From NCBI GenBank assembly GCA_003439945.1, contig QVRM01001782.1, forward strand, positions 992,001 to 1,056,000: 64,000 bases of DNA, given 5' to 3'. The notes beneath the pieces were generated by a model, which searched no databases, had not been told where the DNA came from, and saw only the letters and a program-made list of their open reading frames with translations. The stretch is from Dermanyssus gallinae. Lineage: Eukaryota; Arthropoda; Arachnida; Mesostigmata; Dermanyssidae. How positions within the stretch are numbered: the first letter of the stretch is position 1; the number at the start of each line of letters is the position of its first letter. A program made the translations under genes and the position numbers. Below, in pieces: positions 11,854-22,931 of this stretch.

Positions 11854-11910
<57 letters not shown>
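11813..11910. repeat. (TA)n microsatellite at mariner right end
   Basis: Nearly 100 bases of TA with TG/CA variants, beginning at the base after the mariner terminal repeat. Confidence 0.95.
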
Positions 11911-11912
<2 letters not shown>

Positions 11913-13499
11913 GTCCCTGAATAAAGTAGCTACATTTTAACGGGTAGTGGCGCTTGTCCAAAAAATATTTTTCGCAATATAATGGGGCGAAAGTGTCTTG
12001 TGTAGGAGTAAGGTGGGGGAACTTAAGCTTTCGAGCAGCAGGAAAAAGCAGGATTCACGGGCCCGATTCAAACACACACATCCACATATTAGTACACACA
12101 GAGAGTCGTACAAATGTCCAGAAATATACAGCATTAAAAATGGCAGTTAACGTCAGGGAAGTAAACAACCGGGAGTCAATGGAGCTGCCCGATAAGTGAT
12201 TCGTTCCTATAGGGTTCGTACTGCTTGTTGCCCGCAGAGAAGGTCACCATGTGATTCATTATCTTCTCCTGACCTGGCCAAAAACGAACTTTTCATTCAG
12301 TAAATGTATGCTGCAGGAAATAACACATCACTCATCGTGTCACTTCTGTGCGAATATCTTGCATATATTTGACGCGAGGGTAGCGGCCTTGTGTACTTCA
12401 TGAAACCTCCTGTATTGTGCTTGGTTATATATGCTTGTAATATATGGTTTTCTTTTAACTTCTGCGTTCAGCTTATATGTGCAGTCTGTACAGCTAAGCA
12501 TAGATGAACTACAATGCATAGTAGAAACACGAGTATAGGTAGTAGAACGTACATAAGGTGAGACGTCAAGAAGACGTCATAATGTCAAGATCTGCTGGCA
12601 GAAAAGTGCAAAGGTATGTACCATCGGGAATATGGCGTGTCTTGCGGCATCTTTGTATCTTTTTACGCATTCGAATGTAGTTGTTTTACCATTTCTTCCA
12701 TATCGGATCTTCGCTAGTGTAAAAAACAAACTCGAGATCAAATCTAATTTTATGGTGCGTCATTAACAAAACAAGTTGCATACGCATATTAATTAACCAA
12801 GCATCCGTTATCAGTCCTACGTGACTAATTGATAAATCAATTTGTTCAAGGGCAACCTTACGTTTTGCATATCACAAATTTCTTAAGTAAATGGCAATAT
12901 AGAGTGATTATGCAGTGATCTACACTCAGCATCTTTACTCTGTTGACTCTCTCTCTGTCACTTCTAGGTAACTGTGGTAGTATTGAGAAGTAAATAAAAT
13001 TAAGCTACTTTGAGTCTAGAACTGGATAGTTGCAAAAACGTAACACTAAAGAATTTTGTATTGATGTGTGTTACGACTTTGATTACATTAGTTGGTAGAC
13101 TCATGATCAATAACCACTCAATGCTATACTAGCATTAAACACATACAACTAAATAATAATTTGGTTGTATGTGTGTTTAGTTCTGTCGTTGTATTAGTAA
13201 TGAGTTTAGTGTTCTTGTTTTTACTGAAATGGCATCCCTAACTACCTGTTTTTTTACATACGTATGTGCTTACGACTTTGATCAACTTGAACTCTGGCTG
13301 ACATAAATCACTTTAGCACATGCAGGGAGTAAACGGGTGTAATTTTGTTTTTCTACAGTCCGTAAAATACTATACGCATAAGGGTTCTTAAACATAACGG
13401 GCACAACCTAGAGCATTGTACGTAGGATAACGGGTTGTGAAGAACACACTGCACTGAGAGCTGCTGGGCTGAGAGCTGCTGGGACTGAGAGCATTGTAT
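11911..13499. other. AT-rich noncoding DNA, no gene seen
   Basis: No ORF with family resemblance. A small inverted repeat (ACACATACAAC ... GTTGTATGTGT) lies at about 13138-13175. Confidence 0.55.
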
Positions 13500-15700
13500 C
13501 GCGCAATCGAGTGCATCGTGTCTATGGGAGCACAATTTCTCTTTCGCTCACTTTCCTTCTGCCTGCCTCGTGCGATGCCGCCAGTGGCCATGCTAGTACA
13601 GGCGGCGCTGTTCAGTTGAACTGGGTAAGCATAGACACCAGGAGTGGTCCCCTTTTGAACGCAGCAGTGACGGTGATACTGCGTGAAAGGACTCCCCCCC
13701 TCCACTTCTTCCGCAGCGTTCTGCTCGTTGTCTTGGTCTCTAGAGCTTGCTCAAGCTTTTGTTTAGCGAAAAAAGAGAGCCTGCGCAGGCCTGCGCCCAA
13801 TCTCGACCAGCTTTGAGCATCGGTGACCGGCCCGCACAGCATAGCCGTTCAATGTTCCGCTGTGTGCCACGATGTAGTGGTAGTGGTGCTCCGAGTAGGA
13901 ATAGCTGAAACAAGCCTCAGAACAAAGAAGCCGAGCACACGAGTGTGAGGAGAAGCGATGGGCATGATGAAAAGCAGGCGGCGAACGTAGAGCAGTGCAC
14001 TCACTCAAAGGGATAAACGAGAGAAAAGGAGAGGGCTAAGAAGGAACGGTCAACGGTAGCCAGCCAGTTTCTGCTACTGGTCGTGCCGGTTGCCGCAGAA
14101 GTCGGCGGGACAGACTCGTCTCGTCATATGCGGTGCGAGCCACAATGTCGTCCTCGTTGTGGTCCTCATTCCTCTCATCGTTGTCGTTGTCGCCGTCGTT
14201 TATTTCGTCATCGTTTCGCGTCACCGCTGCTGGAGCAAACGAGCGGGCCGGCGGGCCAGCGAGCGGGCAGACGACGAACGAGCCGGGGCCACGCCGCGTG
14301 CGCAGCAGCAGATGAAAACTACCGCTGCTACACTCGGTGGTGCCACGGCGCAGACGACGACGACGACGACCACTGGCGTCGTGGCCGGCTATTGCTCGTC
14401 GTCGTCGTTGTCATCGTCCTGCCCAGCAGTGTTCCCGGCCTTGTCTGCGAAGGCAAGCAGGGCGGAAAAGGGCAAGAATGAATCAACTAACCAAGCAAGA
14501 TTCGAAAGGCAAGAACGAAAGAAACAAACACGAGCACTCACACACGCACTCACAGAGCGGGTTCTTCGTTGTCCGCCACGACCGTGGCGGGGCCGAAGCT
14601 GTCCCGCCATTGCCACGGTGGCCGCCTGAATGTAAGGCACCGGGCAACGGCGCAACTGGATTGTAGGGCCGCCACCGAAGAAGTGTGGTGGCGAACAGCA
14701 GGAACGGGCCGCAGAGAACGGGACAAAAAGGAAAGAGACATAGAGGGAATGCTAGATAAATGCGCCGAGAAGGAGAAAGAGGTAGAATGTTGGGAGACAC
14801 TGAAAAGAGGGAGAGGGAGAGAGAACCCCAGGTGGATGGATGTAGAAATGGGAGTGAGAAAGAAAGGGGTGAAAACCCAGACGAAACTGACCGAGAATAG
14901 TGGTTCCCGTTAGACTCAAAGGGATCATAAATGAATTAACCTATTCAAGCATAATTAAGTAACGTGTACGCGCATGGTGCAAGCAGCTCGAACGTATCGA
15001 ACGACCAACAAACGCGTTCTAGCCGTCCATTTGTCCTTCCTCGGGGGTTCTGTCTGCCAGCCAGCCAGCTAGCCAACCGTCAGATCGTCACCACAGCTGC
15101 TTTTATAGTGCCGCTATTAGGCCTCTCCTACTTACCGATATCGTTCACTACTACAGCTAATATGACCATGCTTATTATTATTATTATTATTTTTTTTTTT
15201 TTTTTTTTTTATCTATATTAATATTACTGCTACTAGCGCCGGCACAGAGTAATATAACGCTGCTGTCCCGAACAACACGGCGACGACAACTGGCACGATG
15301 CCTTCGTCCGCTTGAAAGGTCCAGCCAGGGGATCCAGCCAGCCGCCAACGTTCATTCTCGCGCCTGTGCATGACTTTTGCGCCTGCATGGCAGAGGTGGT
15401 TTCCAAGCGGGCGGCACTGGCGGGACTCGGGCGACAGGAACAGCGGGGCGGACAGAGTAAAAAAAAGTTTGCCAACCACTTGCCACGGCCAACGTTCCGC
15501 CTAATTCGTTACGTTTGTGTCTGGGCACGTATGAGCCGAATTAGGAAGCAGGCAGCACGCCGGAGGCGCCGGACACCGGAAACACGCCGAACGTGGCCGA
15601 AATGGCTCAGCGCAACTGCAGACGCTCGGTCCTACGTTCGAGGGCTAAGTGCCAGACCAGAGAGCTGAGTGACAGACCAGATAGCTGACTTCTCTTCTTA
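13500..15700. other. GC-rich island, low-complexity ORFs only
   Basis: Dense overlapping ORFs up to 179 codons in several frames (13.5-15.7 kb) are dominated by Arg, Ala, Ser and Val from triplet repeats such as GTC/GAC near 14160-14415. No domain is recognisable. A T-rich run follows (TTA)n at 15170-15212. This could be a regulatory or untranslated region, but nothing proves it. Confidence 0.45.
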
Positions 15701-16259
15701 ACAAACTTCATTTGAACGTTGACGTTCATGGTCACCCTTCTGCCAGGGCAGCGACAATTCAGCATTGCACTCCGACGCGCACTACCATAAGCGAGAGGCT
15801 ACAACGTGTTAGTGCTATTGCGATAGCGCTGGTAATGGTAGTTGTAATAATAATAATAATAATTCTCACCGTCATCATTATCAGAATAATGCGGCACAGC
15901 CCTGGATCACCGACACTCACATAAGTGTGGCGAGCGTCACCAATCTCCAATTTCACTAAAGGTCTTGCTGCCAATTCAATAAAATCACAAGATACATAGT
16001 ATGAAAAGTATTCATCAGCACTAGAAGAAAAATCGTCAGACAAAAAACAAGATCGGAAAAGAAAAATAAACAAAAAACATCGCAAGTATTCTTATGTAAG
16101 ATTTAAGCCTTGGGGCTACTGATCTCTTTGCCGACTGCTACGCTGCCTTGCTAATCAGTTCGGTTCCCTGGCGGAATTGTTTGTCAGTAAAACATTAAGG
16201 AGAGAAACAAAAATTAAACAGTCACCTTTACAGAAATGGGAAAAATACATGGCCATGCG
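15701..16259. other. No recognisable gene
   Basis: Short (AAT)n run near 15846-15864 and (ATT)-rich stretch near 15870-15890. A 108-codon minus ORF (15759-16085) is repeat-derived. Confidence 0.5.
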
Positions 16260-16563
16260 GTTAAGGCCATGTCTACGATATATGCCAATCAAGTTTAGAT
16301 CGATGGCAGAACAAGCAGACTCGAAGAAGCGAATAAAGTCTGAATCTTGAAGTATCTCGAGCTGTCAAGAAACTTATGCTTTGTATCCATTGCTCTTCAG
16401 ACATTGAGTTTCATCAGCGTGAGCATTATTAAGTTCCTGAATAAGATCGCAAGACGCGCGGAGCATGTCACGGCGGATCGACGCGAGACACACTTTTCCA
16501 GACAGATGCTTCCTTTGGCTGTGTGTAGAGGGAACGCGGCTTTCACTGTGGTTGCCATGGGCT
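16260..16563 (+). pseudogene. LINE C-terminal tail fragment
   Basis: The plus strand reads MAEQADSKKRIK (about 16302-16337) and then, after a short shift, KYLELSRNL ... SIALQTLSFIS ... LAVCRGNAAFTVVAMG and a stop at 16563. The same ordered motifs end the LINE copies at 40720-40875 and 40975-41560 (KRRKHLELS, IALQTVGPIS, LAVCERNVASVISAMG). In this retrotransposon family the segment lies after the reverse transcriptase and nuclease-like domain. It is a 5'-truncated relic; only about 90 residues are recognisable. Confidence 0.8.
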
Positions 16564-18164
16564 AAGCCAGCGGATAATAAGTAGACTCTCTACCAGACGT
16601 GATCGCACGTCACAATTATGTTAATTGAGACATAATCACGATAGTCGTATGAATGCAAAGTACTCGGCTGTTATGGCGTAAGCACAGAAATTGCACGTCT
16701 GGAACTCGGACATTTCTGTCCGCCCGTCTACGACAAAAACGTCTGCGTGCAGTCATCGACTGAAACGATCCAAAGCGAAAGTGGCAGAGAGAGAGAGAGG
16801 GGGGAGAGAGAGGGAGAAGAAACAGCCCTGCACAGCCTTGAGGAAGCTGCATGATGAACGAAATGACCAAGATAACAATGTAGATAGATACGCAGACAGA
16901 CCGACTTGACAGCCAGACAGTCTATAGAAGGTCGAATAGAGCGAGGGCGGCGCCGAGGATTCTATGCATGACGCGCTCAATGGACACCGCCACCGCTGCA
17001 GCAGCAGCAGCAGTAGAAGCGCGACATGTAGTGGCAGCAATCGCGTCGTTTCGCTTCGATTCAAACTTAACCGCCTCGTCTGCCACAATGAAGCCACTTC
17101 CGTTTCTGTGGTTGGAACGTCTGCTCCTCCCAACAACTGCTACCACTACTACTACTACTATTACTACTACGGCGATTGCTGTTGTCTGCTTTTGCTGCCG
17201 TTGCTGTCGAAGGACGCACAAAGCTTCTTTCTTTCCCCGTTGCCTTGTCCCGTTACTCTGCGGGGCGTCGAAGCCGACACGCCTCGCTGACCCACCACTG
17301 CTGCCGCCAGCGCCGCCGCGGTCGCTCTCGCCACAGCACCAGCAGGAAGTTTTCGGTCCTTGCGAACCACGCCATTCCGCCACCGCCATCCGTAGCCCGT
17401 AGCCTAAGACGGTGAGCAGGATACAACAACGAGCACCGACATGTCGAAAGCGTTTTGGCCTTGTTACGTACGTTCGTCTGAGTGAGCGAAGCAAAGCGAT
17501 GTACTACTATACACGAAGTATGAGCACGTAGAAGGCCAACGAGCAACGATAACGACGACGACAACATCTACAACGACGACGACGATAACAACAACAACAA
17601 CGACGTTGTGTGACAACGCCGCCAGCCTTAAGCCTAGACAGGCTCGCAGGTCCTGCTCCCACTGGCTGAGCCTGCTGGGGAGCGACAGATGCTCGCAGCC
17701 GATTCGTCTTTCGCTAATCCGCCGCTGTCGTTCTGCGGTGTGTCGCCGCATTCAGTAGCCGGCAAGCATACAGGACAGGCATCCTGCTCCGGTAGCCCCC
17801 TGCCAGAAAAGGCCATTATCTGCCGGAAGCGTCCTAGTGGCTACCTGGCCGACACAGGCGCGATGGACACCCGGCACGGATGAGGCGTCGTCCAGCCACA
17901 GGAACGCCACCACAGGATCGACCCTCGTGAAATCAGTCTTCTGCCGGACAACTGGGAGTCGTTTCCGTCGGACTGAGCGGCGATACATCGTAGCGCTGAA
18001 CCATAACGAATACGCCGGCACCGGATGTTTTTCGCGCCACGTCATGTGGGCGCCAAGGTCTGCTATCGTTTGCGTTATGTCTAGCTTGTACGAGACAACA
18101 ATACACCGGGTGAAGCGTGTGACCTGAGCTGTCATTGAAGCTCGGCTTACGTTAAAGCATGTAT
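16564..18164. other. GC-rich island, no defensible gene
   Basis: Includes a GA-rich tract (16789-16818) and triplet arrays (GCA near 17000, ACT/TAC near 17148-17170, GAC/CAA near 17560-17600). The 190-codon minus ORF (16922-17494) is low complexity. A 127-codon minus ORF (17752-18135) is less repetitive but unrecognised, and is overlapped by a 96-codon plus ORF. Confidence 0.45.
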
Positions 18165-19066
18165 ATAAATATAGAATAGAATAGAAAACGCCTTTATTTA
18201 CCGAATAAAGGGTAAGAAGGAAAGCTAGGTGGGCAAGGACGCCCCCAAAACCTCTTTGTTGTGCAATTCTCTGGCTACACGCCAGGCAAACATATTATTG
18301 ACTGTTTCAAGTCTTGGAATACATTTTGGTAAAAACATTATTTGACTTTTGCGATTATTCATTGTCACGTCGAAAAAACGGTTGATAAGATCGGCACTTG
18401 AAAGTTGCGATAGTGCTCGCGTGTCGTTGTTCTTCGAAGTAAAAACGAGAGCGACGGAAGGTTTACAGCATTCGGGTCAATATTACGTCTTTTACAGAGC
18501 CTTTTTAGAAATCTTCTCTGAATTCCTTCAAGCATGCCTATGTGCTTGCACAAGTATGGGCTCCAGACAGGTGAACAATATAAAAGTTTGGATAGCACAA
18601 TTGCTTTATACAGACGAATATACACATTTGGGTCCTTGATGATAAAGCAACGGAACAGCGTGTTCACAAGTGTAGATGTTGTTTTGACTAGCTCTCTTAT
18701 ATGTACAGCAAATGTTAGATCTGTTGACATTAATACACCGAGATCCCGAGCAACATTAGCGGTGGGCAGAATTGTCCCGTTAAGCTGATACTCCAAATTA
18801 AAGAAGCCATGTTTCAAAACGAGGCATTTCGAAACTGATAGCTCCATGCCATTGTCAATGCACCAGCGGCAGATGCCATCGACAGCAGACTGTAACGCAG
18901 TGTGCGCTGAGGGAGAGTCCAAGGGAGCGTATATCTTTAGGTCATCGGCGTACAGTAGGTATTTAACACTCGACGGAATATAAGATTTTATGTCTAAAAC
19001 AAACACTGCGTACAGCAAAGGAGAGACGCAGCTCCCCTGTGGGACGCCGGACGGAGCCAGTCGTCA
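18165..19066 (-). pseudogene. 5'-truncated CR1/Jockey-like LINE reverse transcriptase
   Basis: The minus strand opens with APSGVPQGSCVSPLLYAVF (about 19004-19060) and YLLYADDLKIYAPL (around 18930-18965), the reverse transcriptase palm with its YADD catalytic box. The thumb motif DLGVLMSTDLTFAVHI and LYKAIVLSKLLYCSPVWSPY follow, then IQRRFLKRL. The first in-frame stop is at 18365-18367, but a +1 shift near 18395-18402 reaches a second C-terminal stretch ending VLGASLPT with its stop at about 18229. The 3' end carries AATAAA and a short (TTCTA)n repeat tail (18165-18186), typical of CR1-type elements. A stop and then unrelated sequence sit upstream of APSG, so it is 5'-truncated, lacking endonuclease and RT fingers. 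Confidence 0.9.
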
Positions 19067-19253
19067 GTAAGTAATCAAATATCGTCAGTAAGTAAAGTAA
19101 AAAAAAAAGGGAGAAAGTATGAAATTAGAAAAGCACTATTTTATTGGTCGCAATAGTCCTCTTGGAGCCCTGCATACAAAGTTTAGCGGTGCTCACAATT
19201 ATTTGATCATTTAAAAATAGTATATCTCGGGAATATTATGTTCTAATCAAACA

Positions 19254-19257
<4 letters not shown>

Positions 19258-19325
<68 letters not shown>
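19258..19325. repeat. (TA)n microsatellite
   Basis: About 34 uninterrupted TA units. Confidence 0.95.
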
Positions 19326-19329
<4 letters not shown>

Positions 19330-19849
19330 TTGTATTCAAATGATGTGTTACAATCTAATTGATTATACATCAGTGACAACTCTTAGCTCATAAATAGCTC
19401 AAACAAGACCGCAATTTATGTATCGCTCAGTGAGACTCCGATTACAATATTTACATTTAGGCCCGTCTGCTGGTATGTAGCAGTTCCTATTTATACTTTA
19501 TAAGTGGTAAGCACTCTGCCAAGTGACTCTACAATTCATGCTGCGGTCGGCTTGGCCCACCTCCAATGGTCAGTCGTAAGAGCCGAGCAGTTGATTTATC
19601 TCTCAACAACAAAGTTCATTGTCTTTTCTTTAAACCTTCACCATCTATTGGTCCAGATCTTCAAAGAACAGTACTACTACGAATGCTACTCGGGTCACTT
19701 GGTCACAGGCTCCTTCACCATCCGATGTGCTTTCCTTCAGCACATGCGAACCCGTATTATTCAGTTCTTATCTATTCCTAGCTCTACGGAGCCTTCCCAA
19801 AGCTCCTTTCTCATTCAGTGCCTTCGTAGCCATAGCTGATCTCTGCTTC

Positions 19850-21150
19850 TACCTAGAAGTAACTCGAGTCCTTCTTCGCTCTTTTCTGGCAGTGAACACA
19901 GCTTGCCGTAGGAGCTTTTTCAATTCGAAAGAGAAAGCTTTGAAGGTGCCCGTATCCCGTGAGGATCCGCACAAGGTAATGATTCAGTTCTTCCGCCTAT
20001 TAATTTTTTGATGTCTGGGATGAGGGATCGAAGTGTGTGTCACCGTGCTCCAGAAGGAATTGTGCCTCATTTGGCCTGCCATGCATTCATTTCTTGCTCT
20101 GTCTTAATTTTACCGGTCGCCGCAATCGAGCAAATAATTACGTGACTGAACCCCGTGAGGCTCTTGTTTAAGTGGATTATGTACCGGGTGAGTACCGGGC
20201 CTCTTTAGGCTGCTTCATTTGCTGACCTGCCAGGTTCAATCTAGGGATCCACCTTCTCCCTTCTCGTTAGCAGTATGGTCTCGCTTTTTTCGAAGCGATT
20301 ACTAAGCCGGTTTTATCCATCTGTCCCTCACGACTCAAACGCTTTGTTAGCGTTGAATTGGAGTTATTTTATAAGTTGACGAGATCGTCCGCGTATGCGA
20401 TCATCTTTACCCGTGTAGAAGGTTATCCTAATGGAGAAACTCGTCATACGCCAGGGGCCAGAGCAGGAGACCCAGAATCGAGCCCTGCTGTCTTTTTCCT
20501 CCATACCGATTCTGATCCTCTTGTCAATGATTGCCTCGTATCCTAGGGTATTCCGTAAGCAGATAGGTCTGATTCTCCGTTGTCTTTGGGGATGAGAACA
20601 ACCTTAGCGCGTTTCTAGTTTGCGGATGCTGTTCCCCTCCTGGTCGCTGTGCTAAATGTCTATGTAACTAGATCTGGGCACTTCCTTAATTGTATTTTGA
20701 CCGCCAGATGCAGAATACTGCCTTCCCCTAGAGCCTTTCCCGGTTTACGTCTTGCCGCAGTCTTGAGTACCTCCTCCACTCTTATCGCTGGGGGCGTGTC
20801 CCTTTGTTTTATGGGTGCCCCACGCCTGCTATATCGTTTCCTATCGAAGCGGACGTGTTGCGGAGCGAGCTTGTTTAGAGCTGCTTGATTCGCTCCTTTG
20901 TGAGCTCAACCCTGGGCCTTTGTCCGTTACCTCCCAATAAAATCTTAGAGGGCGTTACCCAAAGATCGACTTTGATTTTCTTGAGAAAGTTGCGTCAGCT
21001 ATTTGTGTGGTTTTCCATCATTTCTCGCTACACAGGTCTAGTCCCACCAACACGTTGGCTGTCAGGTCGTCTGCTTTGCACGCTGTCACCTGAACGCTTT
21101 GGATTTGGGGCAGTCCCACACATAGCTGCGACTGTCGCAATTCCGCCGTA
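19850..21150 (-). pseudogene. Decayed R1-like LINE reverse transcriptase
   Basis: The minus strand shows, in order, EEVLKTAARRKPGKALGEG (about 20720-20780, the RIKPGKAPGPDGIP block), KRAKVVLIPK and LSAYGIP (about 20550-20625), QQGSILGLLLWPLAYDEFL (about 20440-20500), and MIAYADDLVNL (about 20373-20405, catalytic YADD). Then come TGLVIASKKARP and GRRWIPRLNLAG with KEARY (about 20185-20310), the thumb region. The order and wording match R1-clade ORF2. Stops and at least three frame changes are visible. The coding part downstream of 20180 is too decayed to align by eye, so the 3' limit is approximate. It lies in the same orientation as the LINE at 18165-19066. Confidence 0.82.
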
Positions 21151-22573
21151 ACCTAATCAACAATGACACAAGCTATTCACAGCAAAACATAGAAGAATCA
21201 GTCGATGCTGAACACTAAGTTATTCAAATAAACACTAATTAGTTACAACGGTTAACAATTTCAATGTGATTAATAAAGTTTGTTATTGAGGTCAGTCAGA
21301 AGTGTAACGCCTGATTCTGAAAATTCTTATTAGGGTTGGTCTGTCATAAGCTTTGTGTTTCTTCCGAGCACCTCACGCAAACTAAGATGTATAACCTAAT
21401 AGTAGTGTTTGGAGATCCTACAACGTTGTAACTGTTTGACAGAGGTGACCAGAGGCTTCAAAGCAAAATGGTTCAGGACGCCAATTGTATCGTGCCCCAT
21501 GTTGCGGTAAGCCGGATTAAGCGTGGGTGTAACATCGATTTTGATTATAAGTGTCGAATGACGTTGGGAACGAATCCACATTCCCAACCTTACTGACATG
21601 ATCCCGTTTTAAGCTGTAGTCCTATGTGAGAGCTGCTTCTCATGGCCTTTTCTGTCCAACTGTGACCATAATTCTCATAACCTATAAATATATGTTTGTA
21701 TTGTTACTGTTGTTAACGCTAACATACAATATTTCTCATCTCGCCGTCGTGGTGCCGATATTGTCTTTACATATAGCACCTCTCAGGCGGATGATATTGG
21801 AGAGCTCGGTTGGCCTGAAAAAGTAAAGTCAAGCCTTTTCTTCTAAGCGTCAAGCTCAATCCGACACCAAATCAAGTGTAAAGCAGAAGCTATGTGAGCA
21901 GAGAGTTGTTAGCTGTTATCTGCATCGAGAGAGCAAGAACACGACAGAACGTCAACAACTGTATCCAGCGCTCTCCCTTCACAGAGCATGTTTGCATTGC
22001 GGCACAATACGCAAGGCACACGCGTTTGTACCGACTTCGTTAAGCTAGGTCATTCAAACTACGTCGCCTAAGCTAAGAAATGAATAAACGGCAAAAAGTT
22101 GCGCTTGTCCTTACGCATCTATTCACATAGAGACATTTCTGTGAGCCGATGGCTAGACGTAGACAATAGTCGTACGGGTAACGAGTGAACTTTGCGCATG
22201 CCTACCTACATGCATATGTTTATGTACACTCTTTTAGAAGGCTAGGTGGATTGCTAAATGAATATAGATAACAGCGCTTCACGTCATCACGCGAGTCGCC
22301 GGTCGCGTCTCTGACAGCGTATTGTCGGCCGGCTGCTGACAGCCTACATTTACATGGCTTGCGAGCCGGCGACCTGCCCCTCTACTCTGGATCGTTTCTC
22401 AGCCGGCTTCACTCGTACAAATAAGCTGTACGGGGTCTTCTACGGGCGCATTAGATGAAAAATGAATTGTTAAGCGTGTCTGCATCTTTCTGACTAGGAG
22501 CAGCGGGGTCGAAGAGACACACATTGCGGTTAGCCTGCTCGTCAGGGCGGCTTTTAATGGCAATGCGTATGCC
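21151..22573. other. No recognisable gene
   Basis: No motif-bearing ORF and no notable repeat seen. Confidence 0.5.
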
Positions 22574-22723
22574 ATCCTCGGAGGCCTCTCGTATTCCGGA
22601 ATTTTTTTCAGAAGATTGTCTGACAAAATCCTGCAGCCTCTTCCGCCCATTTCTCTCTCTCTCCCGTTCGACTTTCTCTTTCGTTGCTACATGCTCTTAA
22701 GTAATTAAGCAGTAACAAAATAG

Positions 22724-22770
<47 letters not shown>

Positions 22771-22893
22771 CTATTAAAATGTTACTGCTTAATGACCTAA
22801 GAGATTGTAGCAACGAAAGGGATAGATGGGTGGAAGAGGAGATTTTTTAGACATCCCTCTGAAAAAACTCCGCGATATGAAAGGCCTCCGTAT

Positions 22894-22896
<3 letters not shown>
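22574..22896. repeat. Fold-back (inverted repeat) centred on (TA)n
   Basis: Left arm about 22574-22728 and right arm about 22767-22896 are imperfect reverse complements. Shared blocks include CGGAGGCC, TTTTTTCAGA, TCTTCC..CCCAT, TTTCGTTGCTAC and TTAAGCAGTAACA. The centre is a (TA)n tract at 22725-22768, and another (TA)n follows the right arm. It resembles a miniature inverted-repeat element with a microsatellite loop. No coding content. Confidence 0.85.
22725..22768. repeat. (TA)n microsatellite in hairpin centre
   Basis: About 20 TA units forming the loop of the inverted repeat. Confidence 0.95.

Positions 22897-22929
<33 letters not shown>
22896..22929. repeat. (TA)n microsatellite
   Basis: TA array directly after the right arm of the fold-back element. 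Confidence 0.92.

Positions 22930-22931
<2 letters not shown>

Noticed and set aside
14083..14629. 132- and 179-codon ORFs in the 14-kb island
   Set aside because: Different frames over the same GTC/GAC triplet repeats; low complexity, no family resemblance.
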